This document shows, one piece after another, positions 45,993 through 57,800 of a DNA stretch of 64,000 nt. Position numbers and translations under genes: made by a program. The notes below the pieces were generated by a model that was given only the letters and a program-made list of their open reading frames with translations, was not told the DNA's origin and searched no databases. The stretch is from Marsupella aquatica (Eukaryota; Marchantiophyta), in assembly GCA_973895155.1 (NCBI GenBank), contig OZ316891.1, positions 19,220,001 through 19,284,000 on the forward strand. Reading direction: 5' to 3'. The first letter of the stretch is position 1. Each line of letters opens with the position of its first letter.

Positions 45993-48110
45993 ATGGCGAC
46001 TGCCCAAGAGCCGGAGGTGGAGGCCTTCGCTTTCCAGGCGGAGATCAACCAGTTGTTGAGTCTGATCATCAACACCTTCTACAGCAACAAGGAGATTTTC
46101 CTCCGAGAGCTGATCAGCAATGCATCCGATGCGTTGGACAAGATCCGGTTCCAGAGTCTCACCGATAAGAGCAAGCTCGAAGCGCAGCCCGAGCTGTTCA
46201 TTCGTTTGGTCCCCAACAAGACGAACAAGACATTGTCCATCATCGACAGTGGAGTTGGAATGACCAAGGCCGATATGGTGAACAACCTGGGAACAATTGC
46301 GCGATCAGGGACGAAGGAGTTCATGGAAGCACTCAGTGCCGGTGCGGATGTGAGCATGATCGGTCAGTTTGGTGTTGGTTTCTACAGTGCTTATCTCGTC
46401 GCCGAGAAGGTGGTAGTCACATCTAAGCACAATGATGATGAGCAGTACATTTGGGAATCTCAAGCCGGTGGTTCTTTCACTGTGACCCGTGACACTGCTG
46501 GCGAGCAGCTTGGTCGTGGGACTAAGATTACTCTGCATCTGAAGGAGGATCAGCTCGAATACTTGGAGGAGAAGAAGCTGAAGGAATTGACAAAGAAGCA
46601 CTCGGAATTTATTGGTTATCCCATCTACTTGTGGGTCGAGAAGACTTCAGAGAAGGAGATGTCGGATGAAGAGGAGGAGGAAAAAGATGAAGAAGAAGAA
46701 GGAAAGATCGTCGAAATAGATGAGGAGAAGGAAAAGGAAAAGAAGAAGAAGAAGGTGAAGGAAGTCACACACGAATGGGTACACGTGAATACTCAAAAGT
46801 CGATCTGGTTGAGGAAGCCTGAGGATATATCGAAGGAGGAGTACGCGGCTTTCTACAAGGGTCTAACCAATGACTGGGAGGAGCACCTAGCTGTGAAGCA
46901 CTTCTCTGTGGAGGGTCAACTAGAATTTAAGGCTGTCATTTTTGTCCCCAGAAGGGCTCCCTTCGACCTTTTCGACACCAAGAAGAAGCTGAACAACATT
47001 AAGTTGTACGTGAGGCGCGTGTTCATCATGGACAACTGCGAGGAGCTAATTCCGGAGTACTTGAGTTTTGTGAAGGGCGTTGTCGACTCCGAGGACTTGC
47101 CACTGAACATTTCTCGCGAAACTCTGCAGCAGAATAAGATTTTGAAGGTCATTAGGAAGAATCTTGTGAAGAAGTGCCTCGAAATGTTCTCAGAGATCGC
47201 AGAGAATAAAGAGGACTACGTAAAATTCTACGAAGCATACTCAAAGAATTTGAAGCTAGGTATTCACGAGGATAGCCAGAATAGATCGAAGATTGCCGAT
47301 TTCTTGAGATATTATTCCACCAAGAGCGGCTCTGAGATGACCAGTTTGAAGGATTACGTGACTAGGATGAAGGAAGGGCAGAAGGATATTTACTACATCA
47401 CTGGTGAAACCAAGAAGGCAGTGGAGAATTCTCCATTCTTGGAGAGGTTGAAGAAGAGAGGATATGAGGTGTTGTTCATGGTTGATGCCATCGATGAATA
47501 CGCTATTGCCCAATTGAAGGAATACGACGGGCACAAGCTTGTATCTGCCACCAAGGAGGGACTGAAGCTGGAGGACACAGAGGATGAGAAGAAGAAGGCA
47601 GAGGAGAGGAAAGCCGCATTCGAGAACTTGACGAAGGTTATCAAGGATATTCTCGGTGACAAGGTGGAGAAGGTTGTAGTCTCTGACCACATGGTTGATT
47701 CCCCTTGCTGCCTGGTGACTGGCGAGTATGGATGGACTGCCAACATGGAGCGTATCATGAAGGCTCAAGCATTGCGAGACAATTCCATGTCTAACTACAT
47801 GTCATCTAAGAAGATTATGGAGATTAATCCTGACAATTCCATTATTGATGAGTTGAGGAAGAGAGCTGATGCCGACAAGAATGACAAGTCTGTGAAGGAC
47901 CTCACCTGGTTGTTATTTGAGACCGCTCTGCTCACCTCGGGATTCAGTTTGGAGGATCCCAACGTCTTCGGCTCTCGAATTCACAAAATGTTGAAGTTGG
48001 GTCTAAGTATCGAAGACGATGTCGCCGCCGACGTCGACGCAGACATGCCTTATCCTGAGGCTGACAATCTTGCCGACACCGAAGGAAGCAGAATGGAGGA
48101 AGTCGACTAG
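45993..48110 (+). CDS. HSP90: cytosolic heat shock protein 90
   Basis: ATP-dependent dimeric chaperone that matures kinases, receptors and other clients with co-chaperones. The 705-aa length and the C-terminal MEEVD, which binds TPR co-chaperones, mark the cytosolic class rather than the plastid, mitochondrial or ER forms; no targeting peptide is present. The GHKL ATPase is intact: Glu39 and Asn43 in [19 protein letters not shown] at 85-90, and GQFGVGF at 124-130. An acidic/lysine-rich linker spans about 217-258. The middle domain has the catalytic-loop NISRETLQQ. The MEEVD is at 701-705. The ATG at 45993 is the first in frame after the leader, next to an AGGAGGT context. The coding region is uninterrupted, while several flowering-plant cytosolic HSP90 genes have introns. 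A full heat shock element and TATA box upstream argue that this is a working gene, not a processed copy. Confidence 0.98.
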   Translation: MATAQEPEVEAFAFQAEINQLLSLIINTFYSNKEIFLRELISNASDALDKIRFQSLTDKSKLEAQPELFIRLVPNKTNKTLSIIDSGVGMTKADMVNNLGTIARSGTKEFMEALSAGADVSMIGQFGVGFYSAYLVAEKVVVTSKHNDDEQYIWESQAGGSFTVTRDTAGEQLGRGTKITLHLKEDQLEYLEEKKLKELTKKHSEFIGYPIYLWVEKTSEKEMSDEEEEEKDEEEEGKIVEIDEEKEKEKKKKKVKEVTHEWVHVNTQKSIWLRKPEDISKEEYAAFYKGLTNDWEEHLAVKHFSVEGQLEFKAVIFVPRRAPFDLFDTKKKLNNIKLYVRRVFIMDNCEELIPEYLSFVKGVVDSEDLPLNISRETLQQNKILKVIRKNLVKKCLEMFSEIAENKEDYVKFYEAYSKNLKLGIHEDSQNRSKIADFLRYYSTKSGSEMTSLKDYVTRMKEGQKDIYYITGETKKAVENSPFLERLKKRGYEVLFMVDAIDEYAIAQLKEYDGHKLVSATKEGLKLEDTEDEKKKAEERKAAFENLTKVIKDILGDKVEKVVVSDHMVDSPCCLVTGEYGWTANMERIMKAQALRDNSMSNYMSSKKIMEINPDNSIIDELRKRADADKNDKSVKDLTWLLFETALLTSGFSLEDPNVFGSRIHKMLKLGLSIEDDVAADVDADMPYPEADNLADTEGSRMEEVD

Positions 48111-49169
48111 AGTGCTCCTGCATTAGTTCTGTTAGTACAATTGCCACAAATTTTGTCCCCTGTAGTAGACGGGTGTCGGTAATTCCACCCTGAGAATTTG
48201 CCTATGTGACTGCTCTGTATCTGCAAATAGTTTGGAAGACAAAACTGAGCAGACATATTCGTCCAAGTATGCGGAAGTTTTTGTTAATAGCAAGGTTCTG
48301 GAAGATTCTGCTCTGTTAGTCTCCTTAGATTCTGACGTTTGCTCAATCGCCTATATCGCAAACAAAATTTTTAATCGTTGTAGGAGTGGAGATTCACTGC
48401 AAGCTATCATCCTGTGAGATGTACGTCGAGTATTTCGTGAATTCCAAGTAACTACCTCCTGTTCAATTTTAAAACTTGTCCTTGATATGTATAATAAAAG
48501 TACTACTGCACATATCTGCCAGTGATACTTTACTGCCAATTTCACTCCCGTCCGTCAGTCCTGGTTGCTCGTGCTCGATATGATTTCTTTGTCGCTTTCT
48601 CTTGCTATTGTTGAAGGTAGAAGATTTGCTCAAGGCTTACATATGAGAGCATTCATTGCTTCGTCAATTTTTTGGTTCATCCTACGTGTTTTTCTAGTAT
48701 TCTTGGTGATCCCAATACATCAAAGTGTACCTGACTCAAGTGACTCGCTGCTGATATACATTTCAACCGGTGGCCTCGAACCAGTAATTTCTGCTGATTA
48801 CATGCTTGTATGCTCCATCGAACCTGGGCCTATGTTGCACACTTTGAAGCTTCTTGCTCAATATGCTCGTCGAAGTGGCAGGACAAACGATCCATTGCTC
48901 ATCCGTGGTGGTGAAATTAGCTAGAGCTAGAGCTGACTCGTACGAGCCCGAACAATCATCCACTGCTGCATCGTCATCCATGGCTATGCAGCACTGACAA
49001 AGAGTTGTAGGCAGAGCGGGCTTTCGAAACTGGTCTCTAATGGTGGCCCGGGAAAATTGCTACGAAAATGTATGACAAGGAACGAAAACATGAGCTCATG
49101 TAAAATTGTGAAAGGTTGCAATAAAATTCCATTTGCCCAATCTACAAGCCAGAAACCCTTCGAGGCACA
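48111..49169. other. HSP90 3' region and intergenic
   Basis: Contains the 3'UTR of HSP90; a taataaaag phrase near 48491 may be a distal poly(A) signal. No further gene recognised. Confidence 0.5.
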
Positions 49170-49339
49170 TTGAAAACAATGGAAAGTAGCTTGAGAAATG
49201 TAGTAGTAACCATAAAACCATAAAAGGCTAAGAAGGGAGGAGAAGTGGGTGCAATGAATTGAAAACAATGGAAAGTAGCTTGAGAAATGTAGTAGTAACC
49301 ATAAAAGGCTAACAAGGGAGGAGAAGTGGGTGCAATGAA
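49170..49339. repeat. 89-bp tandem duplication
   Basis: ttgaaaacaatggaaagtag...gtgggtgcaatgaa occurs at 49170 and 49259. The first copy has an extra 8-bp ccataaaa. Confidence 0.95.
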
Positions 49340-51829
49340 GAGTGAAATGTAGCAAGGGAAAGCGACAATGAAATCATCTCGACACAAAGAGACGCCGGGA
49401 AGACAGTGTATCATCGTCAGCACAAGTAGCAGCAAAGCACAAAAGCAATATCAGGTGGAGCACAAATAGCAGCAAGGCTATGTGTACCGTGCCAGGGTAG
49501 ACAGGAAAGGTACTCCCATTGACATACTTTTCTCTCATACTAGCGAAAAATACTGATGATACAGCACTTCACTGGTCGAAACATGTGTCATTTTTTTCAG
49601 AAATCTGGATTTTGGACTCCTTTGTTGACTACATTTGGAGTCCTACAAATGCACTACAATTCTAAATTCAACCAAAATCAAAAGCATAGATAACTACAGA
49701 GGTGACCTCGCTAGCAATACTCTTCCTGAAACGCATCTCACAAACCCTCCAGCAGCAACAAGAACTACAACAGCAATCTGGCTTTCCTTGTCCTGAAAAG
49801 AAAAAGGGATCTCCAAACTCTAGGTAGAAACACGATCAAGAACGAAAGAAATTGAGAAGTGGATACATCCACTTGAGTAAAAGCGTGTAGTGAGGGAGCA
49901 GCTTTTCTTATGAATAAGGCACTTTCCTCTTGTCTAGCGCTGGCTTGCTCTTCCCAACTCGACAAACCCCACAAATCATAACATGGATACCCCCATAGCT
50001 TTGATGATTGCAACCTGTCTTCCCTTTCAGATGTTGTCCTCCAGTACTACAAGTCTTCAAAAGACCAATGTAGCCTAAACAAGTATTGGGAGCATTCACT
50101 TGAAATTTATCCATGAGTCAGCACTTTATTACTCTAATGTGAGGTGCATGGAGTATGACTAAATACCCACTGAGAACGAAACCGATACCCACACCAAAAT
50201 ATTTTGTCAGTATTGCCCAGAATCTCAATATTTATTTACTTATTGCGGAACCCCGTGATGGCACTAGGTATTTTCTTGTTTAGTGTTCCACAACGAATCT
50301 TGAATGTTTGGTGGTTTAAGTTGTGGGGCCGAGTGGTTGCTTGCGTGTGCAAGAACGATCTTTAGATATTCGGTGGTTGATTTGTGGGGTCGATTGTTTG
50401 ACTGGTACGTTCACATGGTGAAAGTTATTTAAGAACGTATGAAAGACCATTATCCAAATATCATCCGCTTAGACATGAAAAGCTTTTTAGCGTTGCAGAT
50501 TAAAATCGTAGTTCTAATTGGCACTAGATTTGGCAACAGAATCGTTTAATTTCACAATTGACTTGATGTTCATTACAAATACAACTGTAGTTGAGAATTG
50601 GGTTGACTGTAAAAGACAAGAGCAATATGGGTGCTGGAACCATGATCACGAAGAGCAAACCGGCCCATGTTGCAGACCATCCAGCTCGAATAACGAACGA
50701 GCTGCATAAACCACGTCAGGTTGGAAAGCTCTGCACAATCGGAACTATTGGCATCATGTCGACCTCAAGTCATCTACCAGAGGAATAGACTGGATATGGC
50801 TTGCACTGAATCCAGCATACTAGGAGTTAAACTTTGATTTGGCTTCGATTACTCGATTCAATTATCCGACGGATTACAATCTCTAACAGTTCTTAAACTT
50901 CTACTCAGAGGGAATGAAGACAACAGAGAAAAATATTGCACGGAAAGGAATTTGTAATCAGACGATTTGACAGGACGAGTAGCAAGAGAAACGAAGCACC
51001 AGGATGTCGATTTCACTTCTAAGAAAATTACTACGAAGTATATTGCTCATAAAATATACTTTCAACGAATTACTGGAAGAGTTTCCAGATTTTTTTCTTT
51101 CTACATTTTACTTGTAGAGCATAGGTACCCGCTGTTAAAGATTCCTAACTTCCACAGCTAATGGGTTGACATAATGAACATGAATTGACATTCACAACCG
51201 CATATACACAGGACAGCGGGTACTAAGTTCACCAGAAATTAAAGATCTAACGAGGAGGAATCCCTGTAACCTGCGGGCTTCCCGAGGTAACAGAAGAAGC
51301 TCTCTCTGAAGCCTCTGCATACTACAGATTTCACTCTCAACCCCAATCAGGTTCAAAGAGCAACAATCATGCTTCCACGATTTCCGTGGAGAGTTCGGAG
51401 ATTCATTAATCCTTGAGGCCTTCAAGGGTGTCTCTCCTAAATAAGGACGGTGGACTAGAGCGTTACCTGGACAGCATACTCTCTCAGCCATCTAAAGTAT
51501 ATGGCTAAATCTACTGAATAAATGTTTTTTCTCTCACATGTATTCACATTCTCTATTGTTCCGATTAAATAATTGTCCTCCAATAGTAGCAGAATCGATA
51601 GGTTGGGTTCTAGATGTGACTGACATCCCGGAAGACTCTTTTTTCTTCGGGGCAAGTGTCGACACCAGCACCATTCTGCCCCTTCCCCTTCAAAGCAAGC
51701 CTGACAGTCGATCTTTCATTGTGCACCATTCACAAACTCCATGCGTGTATCTTCCTCTTGTGGATCAACAGGATTCCCGTACACTGTCAGCACAGATGCA
51801 CCTGGTACAGTTTTGCTGAGGTCATGCGC
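49340..51829. other. intergenic, nothing recognised
   Basis: The right end should hold the 3'UTR of the hydroxylase gene (minus strand). No other gene or element is evident. Confidence 0.5.
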
Positions 51830-54800
51830 CTACTTCAATGAGAGCTTGGACAGGGCTGCAGCAGGAATAGTGGAGAAGATCCAGTCCCAGAACTTCGACG
51901 TAATGCCGTATCCGTTACTGTGATCCTTGAAGTGATGGATCATGTGATACCGCTGGCAAGAAAAAATAAATGGACTAATGTTAGCTTCACCCGTTGCCCA
52001 TTGACCACGATCTGTGAAACTGACAAATTAACAGATGTACATTCTGCTCAGGAATTTATAGCCTGTACTAAGACAGTTATTTGATATTCTCTCGTCTGTT
52101 AACAGGACTCTCATAGTTAAGGCAAGGATCAGAGCCTTCATAAAAAAAGATGGGTAATCAGTACCTTGAGTTGGCGTAATTGCATATTGAAGGGAGTGCC
52201 GAAGTGCAGGAAGTAATGCGTTAAGTCGTAGCAGACGTACGACAAAATCGTTCCCCCATACATCACCAACTTGTCCGGGTATGCAGCCACCCAATCGCCC
52301 ATCAGCAACCATATCTGTTCGGTTCCGAGTGGGTTAGACAAGAATTTAAGCGGTTCAAGACTGGTAGTCTCTTCCTCATTCAGATATAGCTACATTCATA
52401 ATCACAAACGAATTTAGGTTCGTTACCCTATTTAATCATTCAAAGTCCTAAAACAAAGCTCACGGCTGTAAAGTCTACGCATTTCCCAAACAAAAGCCCT
52501 TCTCCTTGCTGTACTTCAGGGTGCAGCTGGTCGAGGGGAGAGGAAAAACTTACAGCGACAACAATTGGCGCAGCCATGGCTGGAGGCATCACCAACCGGG
52601 AGCCATCCATAGGATGTTTATGATGGAAGCCATGTAGAACGTAGTGGAAAGTGTTGCCCCTGCAAATCAGAAAGTTCTATTGGAATCACAAATCGAAACA
52701 AATGGACGGACCCAAACAAATGCAAATGGTAATGCGTCTTCTGTAACTCCTATAGACGACAGAACGTACAACCCCATCTCCAACGTCGTAACACTCTCAA
52801 TCAATCTTTTCCTACTCTTGAATTACGAAATGTGCAGAGTAGTAAGGAACTTACCAGAAGCTGGTGGTCTTCATATGAAACAGAAAGCGGTGCAGCACAT
52901 ACTCTAGAAACGTCCAAAATAGGAGTCCTACACACAGCATTGAGGGCAGCCTCTGGATTGTCATCCCGTTCTGCAGAGCCACGTGAAACATCCCGAACGA
53001 GACTGGGCACCAAACCATGGGAATGACCCACCATTTTGTCCGCGTGAAATACTGCACCCAAGGAGTAGAGAATAATTAGCAGTCAACGGGGACCGTATCA
53101 AGTATCAAGACAAACTTCATGGTCCACATTTCCAAGAACTTCAGTTACGATGGCCTCTTTGACACGAAGATACAGGTCCCACCCGATATAACCGTGTTCG
53201 ACACCACCAATTACAGTGCCCGGTTAAAAATTTCACCGTTCTCAACGGAATGGTATGACCTTTTCGTATGAAGATCTCCAATCATACCTTTGTTGATTGA
53301 CTATTTTGTTACTGCCTTACTCATCGCGTGAATTGATTTGTTTGCAAATAGTTCAACTGTCAATCCCTTCACAAGAACTAATTCCCTTTCGACTTCCCAA
53401 AAGATATTAGAAGAAGCACATTGAAGCTTCAACGCTGAAAAATCAGGTCCGTCGCACGATCGGCACTAGATTCCAGTCCGGCTGATCACGGGCAACAGAT
53501 CTGGATATGGCAGAATCTGTCGTAGACAGAATGACGAGACTTGTGAAAACCGAGACGAGAGGTACAAGAGGTCCAGCTAGATGATAACGTGTAGTAGAGT
53601 GTACACGTCGGCAACAACCGCGTCTCAGAAATCCAAAATGCAGATCGGGCACAATATCTTCCTCAGACCAATTGAGTACAGAAGCGGTTACTCATGAAGA
53701 TCTGAGAAGGTGTGTTCAGTATTACAGACGAATTTGTTTATTTATTGAAGCAACGACGACTTCAGAAGTTACTTCAGCTGATTATTTTCTACGACATTCC
53801 CCTGCTATTACATAAATCGCGAATATAATACTGAAGGCAACACAAAATTCTCGCTCTATGTTTTTCCTCGAGCCCGAAGCAGATGCACATTTGAAGCACG
53901 TCCTCTCTTTTTTCTTCTTCAAAACTTGATCTATCTGATTTTTTTCCTTAAAAGCTGCTGATGGTAGATGACCTCCACGTGCAGAAATGGCACGCAGACA
54001 GGCAGGATTCCGCTGCCGTCCGTCTTTCTGGAGTATTACTCACTGTTAATTAAGGTAACTGCAAGCGGGGCTAGTTGCCATGGCAGCATATCGTGGGTTG
54101 GACTCAAATGGAGCCTCAGGCCCAATCGTGTAACGGTGAAGCATTCAATGCGCTGACTCACGAACAATCACACTCCAGCTGGGAGTGATTGGAAGAGTCT
54201 AATCACCGACAAAGTCGACGATGGGTACGACAGTAGAGCTCGCTTTCTATGTGAGGGGGAGATATGGAATGAGGAAACCATAGCCGCCGCCCTCTACAGC
54301 TATGATGGGGGGCCAGCTGCTGCTCACAGGCATGGCTCGCCTCGAGGCTTAGCTTGGGATGCCTCAAAAAGTTTTCCCAATCCCGATTCTGGATAGAGTT
54401 TCAGAGGGGAATCTGGCAGTTAGGTCCCCGGGACAGCAGCAAGCATGGGGGACCCGGTACTCGCAAAGTTTCACAGACCGGCCGTTCGCAGGACTTTCTC
54501 GAACGACTGCACCACTTTCGCCGGTCGCTCTTTCCGTCCGTCGTATTTCCAGGCTCAACACGCGGGCAGACTTGTGGCCAGTCTGAGGCCGCAGTAGCTA
54601 CAGTAGCAAGTGTCACGAGTCGCGACCATGCAATGGCCCACGACGATAATGCCAGCCGTTGTATCATGCACTGCCCTAAGCTAAGCTTGTCGCCTTCTCA
54701 ACGACTGAAAGCTGGTTTTCACAATGCCGATCTTTCGTTTCATGCCCGTGGACCTCCTGGTGGTCAGGGTCATTTTTCTTGTTTCATATATAATTTCTTG

Positions 54801-57800
54801 ACCGTTAGATCTCCATGGCTAGCACAAAATATTAATTCTGTGCTATTGGGTCCGTGGCTAGGCAAGGAACTGGAGCTAATGGAGGACAGGACCAGGGCTA
54901 ACTTTATGCATGCCCTTTGAGTGAGGTGGGTGCCTCCGGGAGGCCTGGAGAGAGCGGAAATATGCTGAGACCCTGGCTTGGAATGAGTGACTTGGCATGA
55001 AAGGAAATACGAAGCCATGAAATCGTGGAATAGATGTGTCACACGAGTAAAACATCCGACTGGACCCGATGTACTGACCATAATTGGAATCAGCCACCGT
55101 ACTCCTTCACCCACTCACTCCAGAACCAATCAAAAATTGCCCATAGGCAAACCCATGCCAAAGGCCTAGAAAGGTAGGAGACCCAAGCCTCATAGGAAGA
55201 ATAACTAGGGTTAGATATCCAGCAGGTGGACCAGATGAGTCTCTAAGCTATAAAAAGAGTATATGCAGAGGCTAGGGTCAAATGAGTCTCTTTAAGTTAT
55301 AAAAAAAGTATGCAAAGGTTTATTTTGAAGGGATGGCTTCCTCCTAGTGGCCCCTATCCCTAAACAAATGGCAACCAGCTTCCATTTTCACAACCCATAT
55401 CTCTATCTTCGGTAGCAATGGTAGCCACGAGAGACATTTGTTCCCAACTATGTCAAAGATGCGACCATCTATCACAAGATCCTACTTAAGCTTGCCATCT
55501 TGAACCAAGGTAAGATAACACATCAACGTGGAGAACAGAGGTCGAAGACGGGAACAAACCACTGGTGGTCAATTGGAAATTCCCTGATTTCTAGGCCCTC
55601 CAAATCAAAATAAGGGGTACTTTTTGTGTTTAGAGGTCATTTGACCCCTATATCTCTAAACATCTATTAGAACCCCACCCAATCACACAAAGGGGCAAAG
55701 GCTACGGGCGTCCTCTCCGCGCCCTTGGTGGCCGAAAGCAAAACTCGAAAGCAAAGGGAACTAGGCGCGAGACCCACTCCTTTTCCTTTTCGCTCGACCC
55801 GCGGGCAGGAGCCGCGTGTCCAAGCAGCCAACAGCTCCGGGAAAAAATCAGCGCAATGAGCTCCGAAAGGGAAAAACAAATCTGTAAAAGGAAGTTTTGA
55901 CGCATTATTACCCGCCCCGCATAGGGAAAAAGATGGCGCGCCCTCACTTTCAGGAGATACGCGAAACGTCACATCAAAAACTCAGAATCCAACTGTCCAC
56001 ACTGTACAGTACTCTGGTACGACAGTCCGTGGTAATGTCCGGTACGACAGCGACAGCCGGCCAACCACACCCAGCGCTGAAGGACTGTTGACCGTAGTTG
56101 GCCAGACCACCCGGTATGGCGACTAATGTCCCTATTCTACACAAATACACAGTATGGCAGATCAGTGTCCATACTCTGCTCAGTAGGGTAGTAAAGGCAT
56201 GCCCATCCTTGCATGTCATCGTACAGAGTGGGTTGGCCAGGATGGATGGGCACAGCTGACACGAGTAAAGGCGCCAGGTGGCGAAGGGGCTAGGGATGGA
56301 TGGACGCCAAATAATAATGGATCCAAAATGATGTTCCCGCCCGCCCTAGCTCGCAAAGAGCGAGAAAGTTACGAAAGAGGAGGAGACGGAGCCCACTGCA
56401 TTATTCAGGGCGGGAATATGGAGGGCCCACGGCCCTGAGAGAAAAGCCATTTGACACTGAGATATTTTAGTATGCTATATACTTACAGTACTAGGTGAGT
56501 CTTTAGATTCAGATCACACGTTCCCCACGACGGCGGAGATGAATGGATGCCAGGCGAGGAAACGCTGGCACAAGTCTTGGCGCAAACACCGACTATTCGG
56601 CGTTGACGCCACGCAAGGCACCAATATGAAGGGTCAAGGCTCAAAACTAAAGGCTCCAGGTGTGGATGTGTTCGGTACAACCTTGGGCGTCATGAACTGA
56701 TGACAGCACCAACGCTTGCCGCATGGACCAGATGCTACTTTTAAAGATACGGCACCCAGATGTTTGCTTCCACAATTATGTAGTCTAAATGACGTAAAGA
56801 TGATTATGCGGTAGTCCTCATTGCACCGAGAGTGACGCACGGATTATGTAATATGACATACTTGACTTGATAGAGTATCAGCTCTCACTGTGTTTGCTCT
56901 AGACATCGAGTACCTCAATTAATTGATCCTAAGTCACATGTTTATTTCTGTTTGCGGGCTTCATGACATGAGAATCCTGCAGGCCTTTCCCAGGTCCAGA
57001 ACAGCGACCTCACCGATTTTTCTATCGGAAATACGTGACTTTCAAGATTTTCAGCTCTTGGAAGTTAATGAAACCTGCCCTCCCCTTTACTTTCTGTAAA
57101 ATCTCAATTCCAAAACGGAACCCTACCCCCCAAAGCTTGTCCGTGTGACAGACCCGGTTTCCACTTGAATCCCCCAATTCCCAACCAAATGACTCTGGCT
57201 TTAGCACTCAAATGCAAATGTCAAATGCCAGACCCGAACGCTTTCACGTGCGCAACTACTGCAGAATCAACTCAAGACCAGACCCCACATCTGTTCCGCA
57301 TTTGTGACACATACGTGACAAAGGAGAAAAGCCGTCCAACTTTAATTCTAGAGAGAGTCGGATGCCCAAAGTCTATGCTTAGACGGTCAGAATAGCGTTA
57401 CTACGTGCCGGACAGGGTGCCATCTGTAGCGAACAGTTCAGCTTCTATCAGCCCTGAATCAGCGAAAGTTCAGGCCCGACCCGAGAACACTACTGTAGGT
57501 TCTGTCCTGTGATCCGGGTCTGATGATATACCTTCTCACCCACTTCGTGAGAGAGGATCAAAGTATGAGCTAACCTCCGGGAATAATCCACCTAAAATGG
57601 CTGGCTCTATTCGAGAAGGCCAACTTCCGAGTACGCAGCTAAGTATCGGATTAACGATGGGAAGGCTATTTGCCTGAGAATCTAAATGCTACACCGGGGA
57701 CAATAATGAGACATGTAAAGTCAGAGGCATACCTCTGTAATATCGTTCTCGAAGAAGCGAGGAGTCTCCTTGCACACGATGGGATCATGAACCCATTCAT

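Noticed and set aside
47256-47768. 170-codon minus-strand open frame
   Set aside because: Antisense shadow of HSP90 caused by AAG/GAG-rich codons.
55667-55972. Overlapping minus-strand frames inside the hydroxylase intron, considered as an organelle or TE insert
   Set aside because: No recognisable domain and no boundaries; I could not match it to organelle genes.
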